Shown here one piece after another: positions 6,701 through 16,547 of a DNA stretch of 64,000 nt. This DNA comes from Bifidobacterium olomucense (GTDB lineage: Bacteria; Actinomycetota; Actinomycetes; Actinomycetales; Bifidobacteriaceae). Position 1 is the first letter of the stretch. Every line of letters starts with the position of its first letter. Below the pieces are notes generated by a model. The model was not told the DNA's origin. It did no database searches and saw only the letters and a program-made list of their open reading frames with translations. A program made the translations under genes and the position numbers. The DNA lies in NCBI RefSeq assembly GCF_012932375.1, contig NZ_JAAIIG010000007.1, forward strand, positions 62,001 to 126,000, in the 5' to 3' direction.

Positions 6701-7978
6701 TCATCGAGCTGAACGAATCGTCGCGATGCAAGGAATGCTGATCAACGCCAGCAATGCCGCGCCGATAAACACCGGACGGTAGGTTCCGCAAATCGCATAT
6801 ACGGACGAGGTAATCACTGCGGCCAGAATCATGCCGGAGGTGTTGGCGAGGTTCAATATGCCCAGCCCTTTGCCGGCCTCGTTCTTATTAGGCAACACAT
6901 CAATGCTCAACGCCTGATTGCTGGCGTTATACGTGCCGTACCCCAGTCCGGCCAGCACACCGTAGATATAGAATCCCTGCACCGACGGCATCAATCGGGG
7001 AGCAAGAAACCCGCAGGCGAGCAATACCGCCGCGATAATCAGCAGCGGCTTTCTTCTTCCCCATCGCTCCGCAATAACACCGCTGACGATCATGCCGGTC
7101 AGACTGGCGATCATGGTACATGATGACAGCACTGCGATAGTGGCTGCGGCTTGTTTAGCATTTTGCCCAAGATAGCTTTCGAGAATATAGAGCTGGTAGG
7201 CGAACACCATGTTGTATGCCAGCATCAGGCAGAACCGGCCAATCAACGCCTTATAGAAATCCGACGCACCCCGGATAGGTGGCTGGAAGCTTTTCAGCAT
7301 CGCCTTCACACCGTTTCCAGCTTTCGGCAGGTTCTCAGCGGAAGGTTCCTTGGGCCAGATCGATACGACAATCAGCCCATCCAATGCCAAAAGACATGCG
7401 GCGACGGCGAAACCGATGGTTTTCCGTTCGTGAAACAATGCACCGAGCATTGTGCCGAAGGCGTTGCCCATAGTGATGCCCAAACCGTAGGCTACGGACA
7501 TGCGCACGCGAAGGTTGCCGGGAATCCTATCCGACAACGTGGCAAGAGCCGGCGACAGCAATGCGTTGAGGAACAGCTGCAAACCACACCAAGCGGCGAT
7601 AATGGTAGCCGCATGCTGTGCGACCGAAACCAAAAACAGGCAGGTGCCCGATGCGATTGCGCCGGCGATCATGAATGGTGTACGACGTCCGAACCGCGAG
7701 CGCGAACGATCAGACAGTGAGCCGAAGATGATGTTTGCGCATAATGCCACGACCGCACCTGCCGCGTTTAACTGCGCAATCAGGCCATTGGGATTGGCGA
7801 ATCCGTCGTCTTTGAGGCGTTGCGGCAGCAACACCATGCTGGCGGAGTTGAAAGCCGTCACCCACAGCAGACCGCAGATGAAGAATCCCGCAAGGAATCG
7901 AATCATATGCAGCATGGGGAGAGTGATCTGGGATGGAGCATCTTCCTCATATTGCATTGGCAAAGAGTCCGATTTCAT
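6701..7978 (-). CDS. MFS transporter
   Basis: 425 residues from ATG 7978. The reading frame has about twelve hydrophobic segments, and the MFS loop 2-3 signature appears as GSLSDRSRSRFGRRTPFMIAG with the equivalent second-half loop AERWGRRKPLLIIAA. This is the SLC45/GPH-like or multidrug arrangement; the substrate cannot be read from the sequence. The start codon overlaps the stop of the TetR gene by four bases (ATGA), so the pair is one operon, and the regulator probably controls export of its own inducer (inference). The protein acts in the cytoplasmic membrane. Confidence 0.88.
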   Translation of the reverse strand: MKSDSLPMQYEEDAPSQITLPMLHMIRFLAGFFICGLLWVTAFNSASMVLLPQRLKDDGFANPNGLIAQLNAAGAVVALCANIIFGSLSDRSRSRFGRRTPFMIAGAIASGTCLFLVSVAQHAATIIAAWCGLQLFLNALLSPALATLSDRIPGNLRVRMSVAYGLGITMGNAFGTMLGALFHERKTIGFAVAACLLALDGLIVVSIWPKEPSAENLPKAGNGVKAMLKSFQPPIRGASDFYKALIGRFCLMLAYNMVFAYQLYILESYLGQNAKQAAATIAVLSSCTMIASLTGMIVSGVIAERWGRRKPLLIIAAVLLACGFLAPRLMPSVQGFYIYGVLAGLGYGTYNASNQALSIDVLPNKNEAGKGLGILNLANTSGMILAAVITSSVYAICGTYRPVFIGAALLALISIPCIATIRSAR

Positions 7979-8550
7979 TCAGAACGATCCTTGCCAAATG
8001 CCACACGTCGGATGCCCTCGCGCAAATCATCCACGTTCTTGGGCTCTCCGCCTAACGCCCGATGCAGGGTAAGCCCCTCGATCATGGCATCCAGCAACGC
8101 CACGGTACGTGCGTCAAAGAACCGGCCCAGTTCCTGCTGCACGGCACCCATCCAGCGGTCGCTGATGTCACGGAAAGAAGCGTCACGGGCGGCAAGTGTG
8201 TACAACTCAAAGGTGATGATAGTGTCCCGTTCGGTGGCGAGTACGTCATGTTCAACACTGTCGGCTATGGCTTCGCATGCCTCCTCGGGCGTGCGCGCCG
8301 CGTTCATTCGCGCCGCAAACAGTGCGATGGAGCGGTCAGCGAACTGGTCGAATGCCTGATGCAGCAAATCATGCATACCATCGAAGTGATAGGTCATGGG
8401 TCCAAGCGGCACATGTGCTTCGGCAGCCACCACGCGGTGCGAAGTGCCGGCCACACCGCGATCGGCGATCACGGTCAGACATGATTCGATGATACGTTGC
8501 TTGCGTTCTGGATCCACACGTTTGCGCGGCGTTTCGACACTGTCTTCCAT
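7975..8550 (-). CDS. TetR-family transcriptional regulator
   Basis: 191 residues if started at ATG 8550; a longer frame to 8622 lacks a ribosome binding site. The helix-turn-helix spans about residues 15-55: [23 protein letters not shown], then [17 protein letters not shown], the classic TetR recognition-helix pattern. The C-terminal part is the ligand-binding helical domain. A dyad GTAC-ATCC-GTAC at 8576-8587, 26 bp upstream of the start, is a possible operator. It is translationally coupled to the MFS transporter gene. Confidence 0.9.
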   Translation of the reverse strand: MEDSVETPRKRVDPERKQRIIESCLTVIADRGVAGTSHRVVAAEAHVPLGPMTYHFDGMHDLLHQAFDQFADRSIALFAARMNAARTPEEACEAIADSVEHDVLATERDTIITFELYTLAARDASFRDISDRWMGAVQQELGRFFDARTVALLDAMIEGLTLHRALGGEPKNVDDLREGIRRVAFGKDRSE

Positions 8551-8681
8551 ATCAACCGACCCTACCCACGCATAGGTACATCCGTACACAAGGCGAGACG
8601 AACAAGAGATCATACCCAACAACGCAAAGCATCACACCGCATCACACCCTATGGCCCTGTCTTGTGCGACAGCTATGCCAG

Positions 8682-11384
8682 CTACAGGATATTGAGATAC
8701 CGACCGGTAACGCTTTTTGGATTGGCGGCAATCTGCTCAGGCGTACCTTCAGCCACGATCCGGCCACCTGCCATGCCACCACCCGGACCAAGATCGATCA
8801 CCCAATCAGCATTGGCGATAACGTCCAAGTCATGCTCGATAACCACCACGGTGGCCCCACTTGCCACCAGCCGGTCGAATACGCCCAACAGCACACGTAC
8901 ATCAAGCGGATGAAGGCCGATAGTCGGTTCGTCGAATACGAATACGGCGTCCGACTGCGCCTTGCCCATCTCGCTGGCGAGTTTCAAGCGCTGAGCCTCA
9001 CCGCCGGAAAGCGCAGGCGTCGGCTCCCCCAACGTCAGATAACCAAGTCCTAAGTCATGCAACGTAGTCAGTCGTGCATGCACTTTTTTCATGTCACCGG
9101 TTACGGCCAAAGCTTCGTCCACGCTCATCGCCATCATCTGCGGCAAGGTCAACGAACGCTCAACCCCTATGTTCGACGTTTGCGCCGTGTGTTCTGCCAC
9201 GGCGGAAGAACCCTGACTATCCGCAACGGATACTGCGGACTTGCGCACGACTTTACTTTTCGTTGTCTTGATGACGCGATGGATCCTGCCGGCTTCAGGC
9301 GCATACCGGGAGCCTCGGCAATCCGGGCATGCAATGGTCACGTCCGGCAAAAACTGCACGTCCAGCGAAATGGAGCCGGTGCCGTCGCAGGTGGGGCAAC
9401 GCAAACGACCGGTGTTGTAGGAGAAGTCACCGGCCTTATATCCACTCGCTTTGGCTTCTTCCGTACGGGCGAAAGTTCGTCGCAATTCGTCATGGATATC
9501 GGCGTAGGTAGCCACCGTAGAACGAACGTTGGCGCCAATCGGCGTGGCGTCGATGAGGTTGGCGCGTGCGATACCGTCCGCATCAAGCTTGCGAACATGC
9601 TGAGGCAGCGATGCTCCGGCTGCAGCAGTTTGAAGCGCCGGAATCAGCGTTTCCAAAACCAACGTGGTCTTTCCCGAGCCAGACACGCCGGTGACCGCTA
9701 CCAAACGTCCGCGTGGAATGTCCACGGTAAGCGGCTTGACCGTGTGCAGCGGCCCGGTTTCCATATGGATGCGCCCGAAAGCGAATATCTCCGCGTTTCC
9801 TGACACCGGAGATTCAACTGAACCGTCAATCTCCACAGCAGTATCGGCGACTTGTCGTCCTTCGGCCGTCTCGGCATCGACTGCCGCAACACGTTGTGCC
9901 CGTATGCGCCGCTGTCCGGATTCCAGGAGAAAAGGCGCAATACGGCTGGCAGCGGTATGTTCCACATCGCTCACCGTGCCCTGCGCGATCACGTGGCCTC
10001 CATCGACACCGGCAACCGGACCCATTTCAATCAGGTAATCGGCCGCCTTGAGCACGCGCACATCATGGTCGACCACCACCACGGAGTTGCCATCCGCCAC
10101 CAAATCATGCATAACGCCGAGCAGTCCGTCCACATTCGAGGGATGCAGACCGATGGACGGCTCATCCAGCACATACAGCACGCCGGTGGTGCGGTTGCGC
10201 ACGGCACGCGCCAATTGCACGCGCTGGCGTTCGCCGGTGGACAGGGTCGCTCCGGCACGGTCGAGCGAGAGGTATCCAAGGCCGAGTTCCAGCAGACGAC
10301 GGGCCACGTCAAGGAACGATTCGCAGATGTTCGTGGCCATCGATTGCATTTCAGACGGGAGCGAATCGGGTACGCCGCGCACCCACGTCACCGCATTGTC
10401 CAAGGTCATGGCGGTGACTTCAGCCAAATTCAGCCCAAGAATTTGTGGTGCGCGGGCAGCCGCGCTCAACCTGCTGCCGCCGCAGTCCGGACACGGCTTT
10501 TCTTCCAGAAAACGCGCCACACGCTTCAACCCCTGCTCGTCCTTGGCTTTGGCGAGCGCATTCTCCACCGTGTAGACAGCGTTGTAATAGGTGAAGTCGA
10601 GTTCGGCGAAGTCGTCCGCTTTCTTGGAACGGTAGAGGATGTGCTTCTTGACGGCCGGCCCGTTGAATACAATGTCACGCTCTTCAGGCGTGAGATCCCG
10701 GAATGGCACGTTGGTGCGCACGCCCATCGCCCCGCACACCTGCTTCATCAGATCCCACATCAGGGAGCCCCACGGCAGTACCGCGCCGTCGTCGATGCTT
10801 TTCGATTCGTCCGGCACCAAAGCCGCCCGGTTCACCTCACGCACGATGCCGGTGCCGGAACAGGTGGGGCACGCGCCGCCGGAATTGAAAGCCAGCGATT
10901 CCGCACCGGGGGCTTGGAACTCCTTGCCGCAGTGCCCGCATACGATGGGCAGTTCGGCGGCCACATTCATCGTGGGCTGTTGGCGTGCCCCGCAATGCGG
11001 ACACACATGCGAAGCGCAGCGGGAGAACAGCAAACGCAAGCTGTTCAGCAGTTCGGTCATGGTGCCGAAGGTCGAACGTATGCCAGGCACCGCAGGCCGC
11101 TGATGCAGGGCAAGCGCAGCTGGTACATGCAGCACTTCGTCTACCTGCGCGCGGGAGGCTTGGGTGAGGCGCCGTCGCGTATAGGTGGACAGCGCTTCCA
11201 GATACCGTCGAGAACCTTCCGCATACAGCACACCCAAGGCCAGCGAACTTTTGCCCGAACCAGAGACACCGGCGACGCCCACCAGCTCACCCAACGGCAC
11301 ATTGACATCGATGTTCTTGAGATTATGTACGCGAGCGCCGCGCACCTCGATCACGCTGGGTTTGCTCGCACCGGACTTCGTCAT
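8682..11384 (-). CDS. UvrA-like excinuclease ABC subunit A protein
   Basis: 900 residues from ATG 11384 (AGGGA ribosome binding site five bases upstream). It has two ABC modules. The first Walker A is GVSGSGKSS at residues 39-47 with signature [15 protein letters not shown] and Walker [15 protein letters not shown]. The second has GVSGSGKTT, signature [15 protein letters not shown] and [16 protein letters not shown]. Three Cys-rich zinc sites are visible: CPHCG paired with [13 protein letters not shown] with CPDCGGSRL, and CPTCDGTG with CPDCRGSRY. It is a second-copy (class II, DrrC-type) UvrA, a group linked to DNA-intercalating drug resistance rather than standard repair (family knowledge). 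It lies downstream of a GntR/membrane protein pair. Confidence 0.88.
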   Translation of the reverse strand: MTKSGASKPSVIEVRGARVHNLKNIDVNVPLGELVGVAGVSGSGKSSLALGVLYAEGSRRYLEALSTYTRRRLTQASRAQVDEVLHVPAALALHQRPAVPGIRSTFGTMTELLNSLRLLFSRCASHVCPHCGARQQPTMNVAAELPIVCGHCGKEFQAPGAESLAFNSGGACPTCSGTGIVREVNRAALVPDESKSIDDGAVLPWGSLMWDLMKQVCGAMGVRTNVPFRDLTPEERDIVFNGPAVKKHILYRSKKADDFAELDFTYYNAVYTVENALAKAKDEQGLKRVARFLEEKPCPDCGGSRLSAAARAPQILGLNLAEVTAMTLDNAVTWVRGVPDSLPSEMQSMATNICESFLDVARRLLELGLGYLSLDRAGATLSTGERQRVQLARAVRNRTTGVLYVLDEPSIGLHPSNVDGLLGVMHDLVADGNSVVVVDHDVRVLKAADYLIEMGPVAGVDGGHVIAQGTVSDVEHTAASRIAPFLLESGQRRIRAQRVAAVDAETAEGRQVADTAVEIDGSVESPVSGNAEIFAFGRIHMETGPLHTVKPLTVDIPRGRLVAVTGVSGSGKTTLVLETLIPALQTAAAGASLPQHVRKLDADGIARANLIDATPIGANVRSTVATYADIHDELRRTFARTEEAKASGYKAGDFSYNTGRLRCPTCDGTGSISLDVQFLPDVTIACPDCRGSRYAPEAGRIHRVIKTTKSKVVRKSAVSVADSQGSSAVAEHTAQTSNIGVERSLTLPQMMAMSVDEALAVTGDMKKVHARLTTLHDLGLGYLTLGEPTPALSGGEAQRLKLASEMGKAQSDAVFVFDEPTIGLHPLDVRVLLGVFDRLVASGATVVVIEHDLDVIANADWVIDLGPGGGMAGGRIVAEGTPEQIAANPKSVTGRYLNIL

Positions 11385-11464
11385 GTTTCCCTGAACAACC
11401 ATGCGGCCATTGTACGGCCGGTACCACACCGATTCCGCGCCGCGAACGGCGATGTCCCCGAGCA

Positions 11465-11836
11465 TCAGTCCCACTGGGCGCGCAGGGCGTTGATGGCGTC
11501 CTCGAACGTCGCGCCGAGCCGATGCGACTGCTCAGCATAGGTCTTCGCCGCTTGGAGCAACGGCTCGGGAACCGTCGTCACACGCCTGATGCGTGCGGCA
11601 CGGCCGGGCGCCGTCTCGATGACGCCCCGCTCGGCGAGCTCGGCATACGCCTTGGCCACGGTGCCGGGCGCCAGTCGCAGGTCACCGGCCAATTGACGCA
11701 CCGAGGGCAGTTTGTCGCCGTCATGCAGGGCACCGACCTTCACCATGCCTTCGATCTGCGCGCGAATCTGTTCATAGACGGGCGTCGGCGACGATTCGCG
11801 AATCACCAGACGCAGCTCGTCTCCCCCGCCGCTCAT
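11465..11836 (-). CDS. GntR-family regulator, YtrA type
   Basis: 123 residues from ATG 11836, with GAGGA six bases upstream. The winged helix is VYEQIRAQIEGMVKVGAL, LPSVRQLAGDLRLAPGTV, AYAELAERGVIET (about residues 19-75). The short C-terminal tail (TTVPEPLLQAAKTYAEQSHRL) lacks a large effector domain, which defines the YtrA subgroup. The start overlaps the end of the membrane-protein gene by four bases. YtrA regulators usually repress adjacent transport operons and bind long dyads; the 56-bp dyad at 12902-12957, upstream of this operon, is the best candidate site. Confidence 0.9.
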   Translation of the reverse strand: MSGGGDELRLVIRESSPTPVYEQIRAQIEGMVKVGALHDGDKLPSVRQLAGDLRLAPGTVAKAYAELAERGVIETAPGRAARIRRVTTVPEPLLQAAKTYAEQSHRLGATFEDAINALRAQWD

Positions 11837-12834
11837 CGACGGTCCTCACGGCTCGTCCCGGTCCAGAGACGTACGACTGAGACACACGCCAGGATCAGGT
11901 AGATGCAGGCGACCACGGCCACCACACCGCCCATGATGATCTGCGCGTTGCCCAGCGTGGGATACACGTCGTCCGCATAGTCCGGCGACAGCAAACCGTT
12001 ATTGGTGCCGACGCGCACGGTGGCGGTACCGGCCACCATCAGCACGCTCACCGCGTAGGTGAGCATCGAGCCGGCGGGCAGGAACACCGCGAACCGCGTC
12101 AGCAGCACGCGCCACGCCTTGTCTTCTTCGCCGTATCGCGGATCCGGGGAGCTGGGCACATGGGCGATGCGCCACAGCGCCAGGCAGGCCGACGCCGCCA
12201 GCACGCAGGTGACGACGATTAGCGGCACCGCATAGTAGGAGCCTGGATAGGGGCCCGCCGAACCTTGCGATTCGCCGTTCGGTCCGGTCAGTGCGATGCT
12301 TCGCATCAGGCCGGAATCGTCGGGACTCGCTGTGGCGATGGTGAAGCCAAGATAGGCGATGAGCAATCCCGCGGCCAGCAACGGCTGCATGAGTACGTAC
12401 CGCCGAACGTAGGTCCACGGCTCACGCGACCGCAGGGACGCCACGCGCACACCGTCACTGTCTTCCTGCCGCGACACCGAATCCGGGAACGGCAGCGCGA
12501 TGACCGCCATGACCGTGGATGCGGCGAGCCCCGGCGTAAGCGCCGCGATGAGTGCCATACTTTGCGGGAACGCATCATTGAGAACGAGACCAGCAATCAG
12601 CACGATTGCGCCGGCGAGCAACGCCATCAACACACGATGACGAGCCACCGATATCGGGCCGTCGCCGGAGAACGGCGGATTCCCGCCGGCTGTCCCCGCC
12701 CGCATCGAAAGCGAGGGCTCCCGGTTCATCCGCAGCAGAGCCCTGATCACCAGCACTAGCACGGTGATGGTAAGGACCAGCATGAGCAGCCAGATCAGCA
12801 TCGCCACGACCACATAAGACGCCATGATTGACAT
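11833..12834 (-). CDS. Multi-pass membrane protein of unknown function
   Basis: 333 residues from ATG 12834, behind GGGGTG; a longer frame to 12903 has weaker support. Seven hydrophobic segments can be counted, including VVVAMLIWLLMLVLTITVLV at the N-terminus, ALLAGAIVLIAGLVL, VPLIVVTCVLAASACLAL and QIIMGGVVAVVACIYLIL at the C-terminus. No transporter signature or enzyme motif is seen. It is the first gene of an operon with the YtrA-type GntR regulator (ATGA overlap), and such regulators usually sit beside ABC or DUF1648-type membrane proteins. A role in envelope stress or drug response is guessed from that pairing only. Confidence 0.75.
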   Translation of the reverse strand: MSIMASYVVVAMLIWLLMLVLTITVLVLVIRALLRMNREPSLSMRAGTAGGNPPFSGDGPISVARHRVLMALLAGAIVLIAGLVLNDAFPQSMALIAALTPGLAASTVMAVIALPFPDSVSRQEDSDGVRVASLRSREPWTYVRRYVLMQPLLAAGLLIAYLGFTIATASPDDSGLMRSIALTGPNGESQGSAGPYPGSYYAVPLIVVTCVLAASACLALWRIAHVPSSPDPRYGEEDKAWRVLLTRFAVFLPAGSMLTYAVSVLMVAGTATVRVGTNNGLLSPDYADDVYPTLGNAQIIMGGVVAVVACIYLILACVSVVRLWTGTSREDRR

Positions 12835-12901
12835 CGCAATCACCCCATTCGCCCCGTGAGGAGCAGTTTGCACGGAGGCGCTCAACCTCGACCACCAACG
12901 C

Positions 12902-12957
12902 AAACTGCACCATACTTCTAATACAGTTTAAAGTGTATCAAAAGTATGGTGCAGTTT
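12902..12957. promoter_or_regulatory. Large nested dyad, probable GntR operator/terminator
   Basis: Perfect 16-bp arms (AAACTGCACCATACTT at 12902-12917 and its complement at 12942-12957) enclose a 24-base centre that is itself a near-palindrome, ATACAGTTTAAAGTGTAT. It lies 68 bases upstream of the membrane-protein/GntR operon and 29 bases beyond the end of the kinase gene. The nested AT-rich core fits a YtrA-type operator; the outer stem could also terminate the kinase transcript. Confidence 0.6.
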
Positions 12958-12985
12958 CAACGGTACAAGGCAAAACAATATCTCC

Positions 12986-14614
12986 CTAATAACTGTGTCC
13001 ATACAATTCATACGACACATATTGCGGCAGATCATACGTTTCGATGGAAAACGCCTTCGCACCGCCAAGAGCGGGCTTGGTCACATTGGTACTGCGTCCG
13101 TATACGATTCGTCCCTGTTTGTCGCGCAACACCAATGTCACACCAATATCATCCGTGTACACGCCCTTGCCGTTGTCATTATCACGTTCGCAGACCACTT
13201 CCCCGCTGAACGTGGTGCCACCAAAGTCAATGTCGTGTTTCTTCTCATTGCGGACGACGAACGATTCATCGCCACCGGTGTCAAGCAAATCATCCGCTGA
13301 GGGCTTCTCCACATTGAACTCCACGCTCGTCGGTTTTTCCCCATTCCCAGCCTGACCGGAAAAATACGCGGTCTCCCCGGCGTACACAATCGCGAACACC
13401 TGCGTATGCGAAAACATCACTGACCCATCGGCACTTTTGCCGGTAACCGTGACCTGAGGAAATTGCACGGCATGCTCGGTATCGGTATTGTGCAGCGCCA
13501 ACGCATATTCCACATACCCGGTCGGCGCCGACCAACCGGATTCCGTCAATGCAACAGGATTGCCCTGCAACGTCTTTTCCCCATTGCCACTGGTAGACGG
13601 CGAATCCGATGATACATCGTCATTGTGCTTATCAACATTATTCCCAGCCGACGATTGCGCACCAGAGTCCGTTTGCGAAACCGTGTTCACATTCCGGTGC
13701 ATGAGCATGTATCCGCTAACGCCGCCGGCCGCCACCAGCACCGCCACCAACACCGTCGCAATCCATATCAGCGCTCGTCGATGAATATGCCGCATCTTGC
13801 TGCCGTGCGAAACGCCTGCCTCGTCTGCGACCATCATGGCGGCTGACGTGGAACTGAGCAATCGATACAATGCTTCCGCGTTCTGCGGTCGAGTGCTCGG
13901 CTCAAACGCGCACGCCTGATTCACTATTGCACGAAGGCGTGGATCGACCACATCGCTATCGGCGAGCAGTTGCTCATATCGCGGCTTATCGGATGGCTGT
14001 ACCCCGGTAAGCAGGAATCCGAGCACGCAACCAATCGCGTATACATCGCTGCGTGCATCGGTGGCAGCAAAGCCATACTGTTCCGGTGCCGCAAACCCCC
14101 AAGTGCCCAGCGTGGTCGTGTCATGCGAACGCGGCGCACCACCGGCATCATCTTGTTCGCGCGCGATGCCGAAGTCAATCAAGTGCGCGCCATCCGCTGC
14201 CATGATGATATTCGCCGGGGTGATATCACGATGGACAATACCGCAACGATGCAATTCTCCAACCGCTTCGCACAGCTGTAATCCAATGCGAGTCACTGCA
14301 TGTGCGGACAATCTGCCGTCCTCGACTATCCGCTGTTCCAACGTGACACCCTGCACGTAATCGTAGACGACCACGAACCAGTCGGGCAGCTCGTAAGTGG
14401 CTTCAATATGCGGCAGTCGAGGTGAATGACATTCGGCAATCGTGGACCATAACCGGCGGCGTGCGAATTGCAGAGGAATCTTTTTGCGCACGAACGGCCC
14501 TGTGCCGTCGAGCGTCACCAGTTCGGTGACTCCATACGGGCCACTCGCCAGCACCTGTTCCACATGATAGGCATCGTCAAGCATCATGGCATGCATCGTC
14601 TGCATATCATCCAC
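12986..14614 (-). CDS. Membrane-anchored serine/threonine protein kinase
   Basis: 542 residues if started at GTG 14614, which has GGAGAGGA seven bases upstream; ATG 14605 is the alternative. The kinase domain fills the N-terminal 260 residues: ATP-site Lys in FVRKKIPLQ, catalytic loop HRDITPANI, DFGIA, and the P+1 region TLGTWGFAAPEQYG. A single membrane helix (ALIWIATVLVAVLVAAGG) then leads to a Ser/Thr/Asn-rich linker and an extracellular beta-rich domain of about 200 residues that ends in YVSYELYGHSY and contains no PASTA repeats. The catalytic and transmembrane design is that of Hanks-type PknB-like kinases; the ligand is unknown. An XRE-type gene precedes it on the same strand. Confidence 0.87.
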   Translation of the reverse strand: MDDMQTMHAMMLDDAYHVEQVLASGPYGVTELVTLDGTGPFVRKKIPLQFARRRLWSTIAECHSPRLPHIEATYELPDWFVVVYDYVQGVTLEQRIVEDGRLSAHAVTRIGLQLCEAVGELHRCGIVHRDITPANIIMAADGAHLIDFGIAREQDDAGGAPRSHDTTTLGTWGFAAPEQYGFAATDARSDVYAIGCVLGFLLTGVQPSDKPRYEQLLADSDVVDPRLRAIVNQACAFEPSTRPQNAEALYRLLSSTSAAMMVADEAGVSHGSKMRHIHRRALIWIATVLVAVLVAAGGVSGYMLMHRNVNTVSQTDSGAQSSAGNNVDKHNDDVSSDSPSTSGNGEKTLQGNPVALTESGWSAPTGYVEYALALHNTDTEHAVQFPQVTVTGKSADGSVMFSHTQVFAIVYAGETAYFSGQAGNGEKPTSVEFNVEKPSADDLLDTGGDESFVVRNEKKHDIDFGGTTFSGEVVCERDNDNGKGVYTDDIGVTLVLRDKQGRIVYGRSTNVTKPALGGAKAFSIETYDLPQYVSYELYGHSY

Positions 14615-14712
14615 GACGTATTCCTCTCCCTGACGCCATACCGATGCCGTATCAGCCCACATCGCGACGAGCAGCAAGGCCTTCTGCCATGCTCCATCAC
14701 GTATTCCCCATG

Positions 14713-15162
14713 CTAGTCCACGCTCAGTAGGGTCGGCTCGCCAAACCGATGCAATTCATCATCAGTGGACGCACGGCCGAGCCCTTGTTTCACACACCAA
14801 AGAATAATCGCGTCACGCCGCTGTCTGCACCATAGTTCTGATACGCCGGCGAACCTCAGCACGCGTTGGGTTTCTCGCACATCGCAGTCCAAACCGAAGG
14901 CGAGCATGATGGCATGATCGCGTCCAGGCCTGCTCTTGCCGGCGAAAATGTCATATACCACCGTGGCATTCAGGCCAGATGCACGGGCTACGTCGGCACG
15001 CTTCAGTCCATGACGAACAAGTAGGAACTGCAGATAGTCGACCAGCTCGCGGTCTTTGACCTTCTCTTCATCCAGATAGGTCTCGATGCTATCGCTGGCG
15101 AGAAGCCGATCCAAAAGTTCTTCGGTAAGGATTTTTTCGCCTGAAGTGCCGTTCGTTCTCAT
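14713..15162 (-). CDS. XRE-type helix-turn-helix regulator
   Basis: 149 residues from ATG 15162. The DNA-binding domain is central: LVDYLQFLLVRHGLKRADVA, SGLNATVVYDIFAGKSRPGR (residues 42-85), followed by ALGLD-type helix AIMLAFGLDCDVRETQRVLRFAG, giving an extended XRE fold. The first 40 residues are acidic. No good ribosome binding site exists, and a TATAAA box is only seven bases from the ATG, so the mRNA may be leaderless. The 98-base gap to the kinase gene has no terminator, so the two probably form an operon in which the regulator and kinase act together (inference). Confidence 0.85.
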   Translation of the reverse strand: MRTNGTSGEKILTEELLDRLLASDSIETYLDEEKVKDRELVDYLQFLLVRHGLKRADVARASGLNATVVYDIFAGKSRPGRDHAIMLAFGLDCDVRETQRVLRFAGVSELWCRQRRDAIILWCVKQGLGRASTDDELHRFGEPTLLSVD

Positions 15163-15169
15163 GGTTTCT

Positions 15170-15197
15170 TTTATACCGCCGTATTGCAGTGAAGCAA
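15170..15197 (-). promoter_or_regulatory. Promoter of the XRE gene, leaderless type
   Basis: On the minus strand a TTGCTT box (15192-15197), a 16-base spacer and TATAAA (15170-15175) precede the XRE ATG by only seven bases. With a typical start site, transcription would begin at or beside the initiation codon, giving a leaderless transcript. Confidence 0.5.
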
Positions 15198-15221
15198 GGG
15201 CGGATGCCGGGCAAATTGTCG

Positions 15222-15246
15222 ATTATTCAGTTGGCAACTGAATAAT
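15222..15246. promoter_or_regulatory. 11-bp perfect dyad between divergent genes
   Basis: ATTATTCAGTT, three bases GGC, AACTGAATAAT. It lies midway between the divergent XRE gene and the membrane-protein gene starting at 15335, upstream of the XRE promoter. Its position and symmetry suggest an operator, probably for the XRE protein itself. Confidence 0.55.
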
Positions 15247-15334
15247 TCAGCAACGGACTGAGGAATAATGCTTGTTTTCGCGCAATAATCTCCCGCGAGA
15301 TGAGTGGCTTTCGATTGGAAAGGAGAGAAGAACT

Positions 15335-15868
15335 ATGACCAATCAATCCGATCAGCCGACCACGTCTATGCCGACGGCTTCGGCACATCAGACAAGCGGA
15401 CAGCCGGGTGGGCAGCCAATCGCACAGACGAGCCCAACCACCGCTCCTATCGTGTACCCGAACGCAACCGCTGGCGGCTCCACCAACAGTTCTGTCAGCG
15501 GTCCGGCTGGTGATCTGGCACCTGGCTCAGCGCCTATTGGCCAGCCGCAGCCGCATAAGAAAACCTCGAAGTTGACGATTTTCGCCATCATTGTGGACGT
15601 GGTGTTCCTGCTGAGCACCTTTATCGGCGTAAATTCTTGGAGCACGCTTGTAATTCTTGCGGTTCTGCCGCTACTGCTTTCCGGCTTCTCCCTGTACACA
15701 ACGCGCAAGAACAGCAAGATGCAGGGTCGTGTTCTGGCTTGGGTGGCAGTCGGCATTGCCGTAGTGGGATTGATTGTCGGCAGCGTGAACGTAGTGCGCA
15801 TTGGCGCTAAGAGCGCGGCCAATGATGCCGCATTCAAGGAACATGAAGGTGGACTGCAAGGCGTATAA
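15335..15868 (+). pseudogene. N-terminal half of a frameshifted membrane protein
   Basis: 177 residues from ATG 15335, behind AAAGGAGAG. The first 85 residues are Pro/Thr/Ser/Gly rich and cytoplasmic; hydrophobic segments follow (LTIFAIIVDVVFLLSTFIGV, ILAVLPLLLSGFSL, AWVAVGIAVVGLIVGSVNVV). The frame stops at TAA 15866-15868, but the plus-one frame continues as a matching C-terminal domain from AYNWPSSDLVAQLPKP. The joined protein would be about 390 residues, resembling DUF6591-type actinobacterial proteins (tentative). A real frameshift mutation, programmed frameshifting or a sequence error are all possible. It is divergent from the XRE gene. Confidence 0.6.
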
Positions 15869-16505
15869 CTGGCCGTCCTCCGACTTGGTTGCGCAGCTGC
15901 CGAAGCCGCAGGCCGTCAAGGGGCACATCAACACCGAAAGCTCCAGCCTGTTCTCCATTTCCGTATGTGATACGGATGCCACACAGTACGAGGCATACGT
16001 GAAGTCGTTGCAAGATAAGGGCTTCACTGTCGAATACTCCAAGGGCGAGGATGCCTTCACCGCAAAGAATGAAGCCGGCTACCGCGTGCATGCTTCGGTG
16101 AACGAGTACAACACCGATGTGATGGATGTCTCCATCTACCCGCCTCAAGACTCCACTTCGGACTCCTCCACTGACGGTTCCGCCAACGCGGATTCCAATT
16201 CCTCGACTGATTCCTCCACGAACTCGGATGCCGATGCATCTGCCGGAACTTCCGACAGCGATTTCAAAGCTGCGATGGACAGTTATGAGAAGACCATGAA
16301 CGACTACGTGGACTTCATGAACAAGTACGACTCCGAAGGTCAACCGGCTTCCATGTTGGTGGACTACACGAAGTGGCTGAAGCAGTACAACGATACGATG
16401 CAGAAGTTCGATGCGTTGAACGACGGCTCCTTGACTGACGAGGAGTTGCAGTACTACATCGAAGTACAGACCCGCGTCAACGAGAAACTCAGCACCGTTC
16501 AGTAG
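15843..16505 (+). pseudogene. C-terminal half of the same frameshifted protein
   Basis: 220 residues can be read from ATG 15843, overlapping the previous frame by 26 bases in another phase. The only ribosome binding site, AAGGA, is two bases from the ATG, which is too close for normal initiation. Residues 10-100 form a compact domain (WPSSDLVAQLPKPQAVKG, FSISVCDTDATQYEAYVKS, FTVEYSKGEDAFTAKNEAG). A Ser/Thr/Asp linker of about 40 residues and a helical tail (MDSYEKTMNDYVDFMNKYD) follow. Because the first half lacks such a domain and this half lacks a membrane anchor, the two parts read as one broken gene. Confidence 0.55.
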
Positions 16506-16547
16506 AGCTGCCATCATACGGTCAATGCACTGAACACGGTCTGACGC

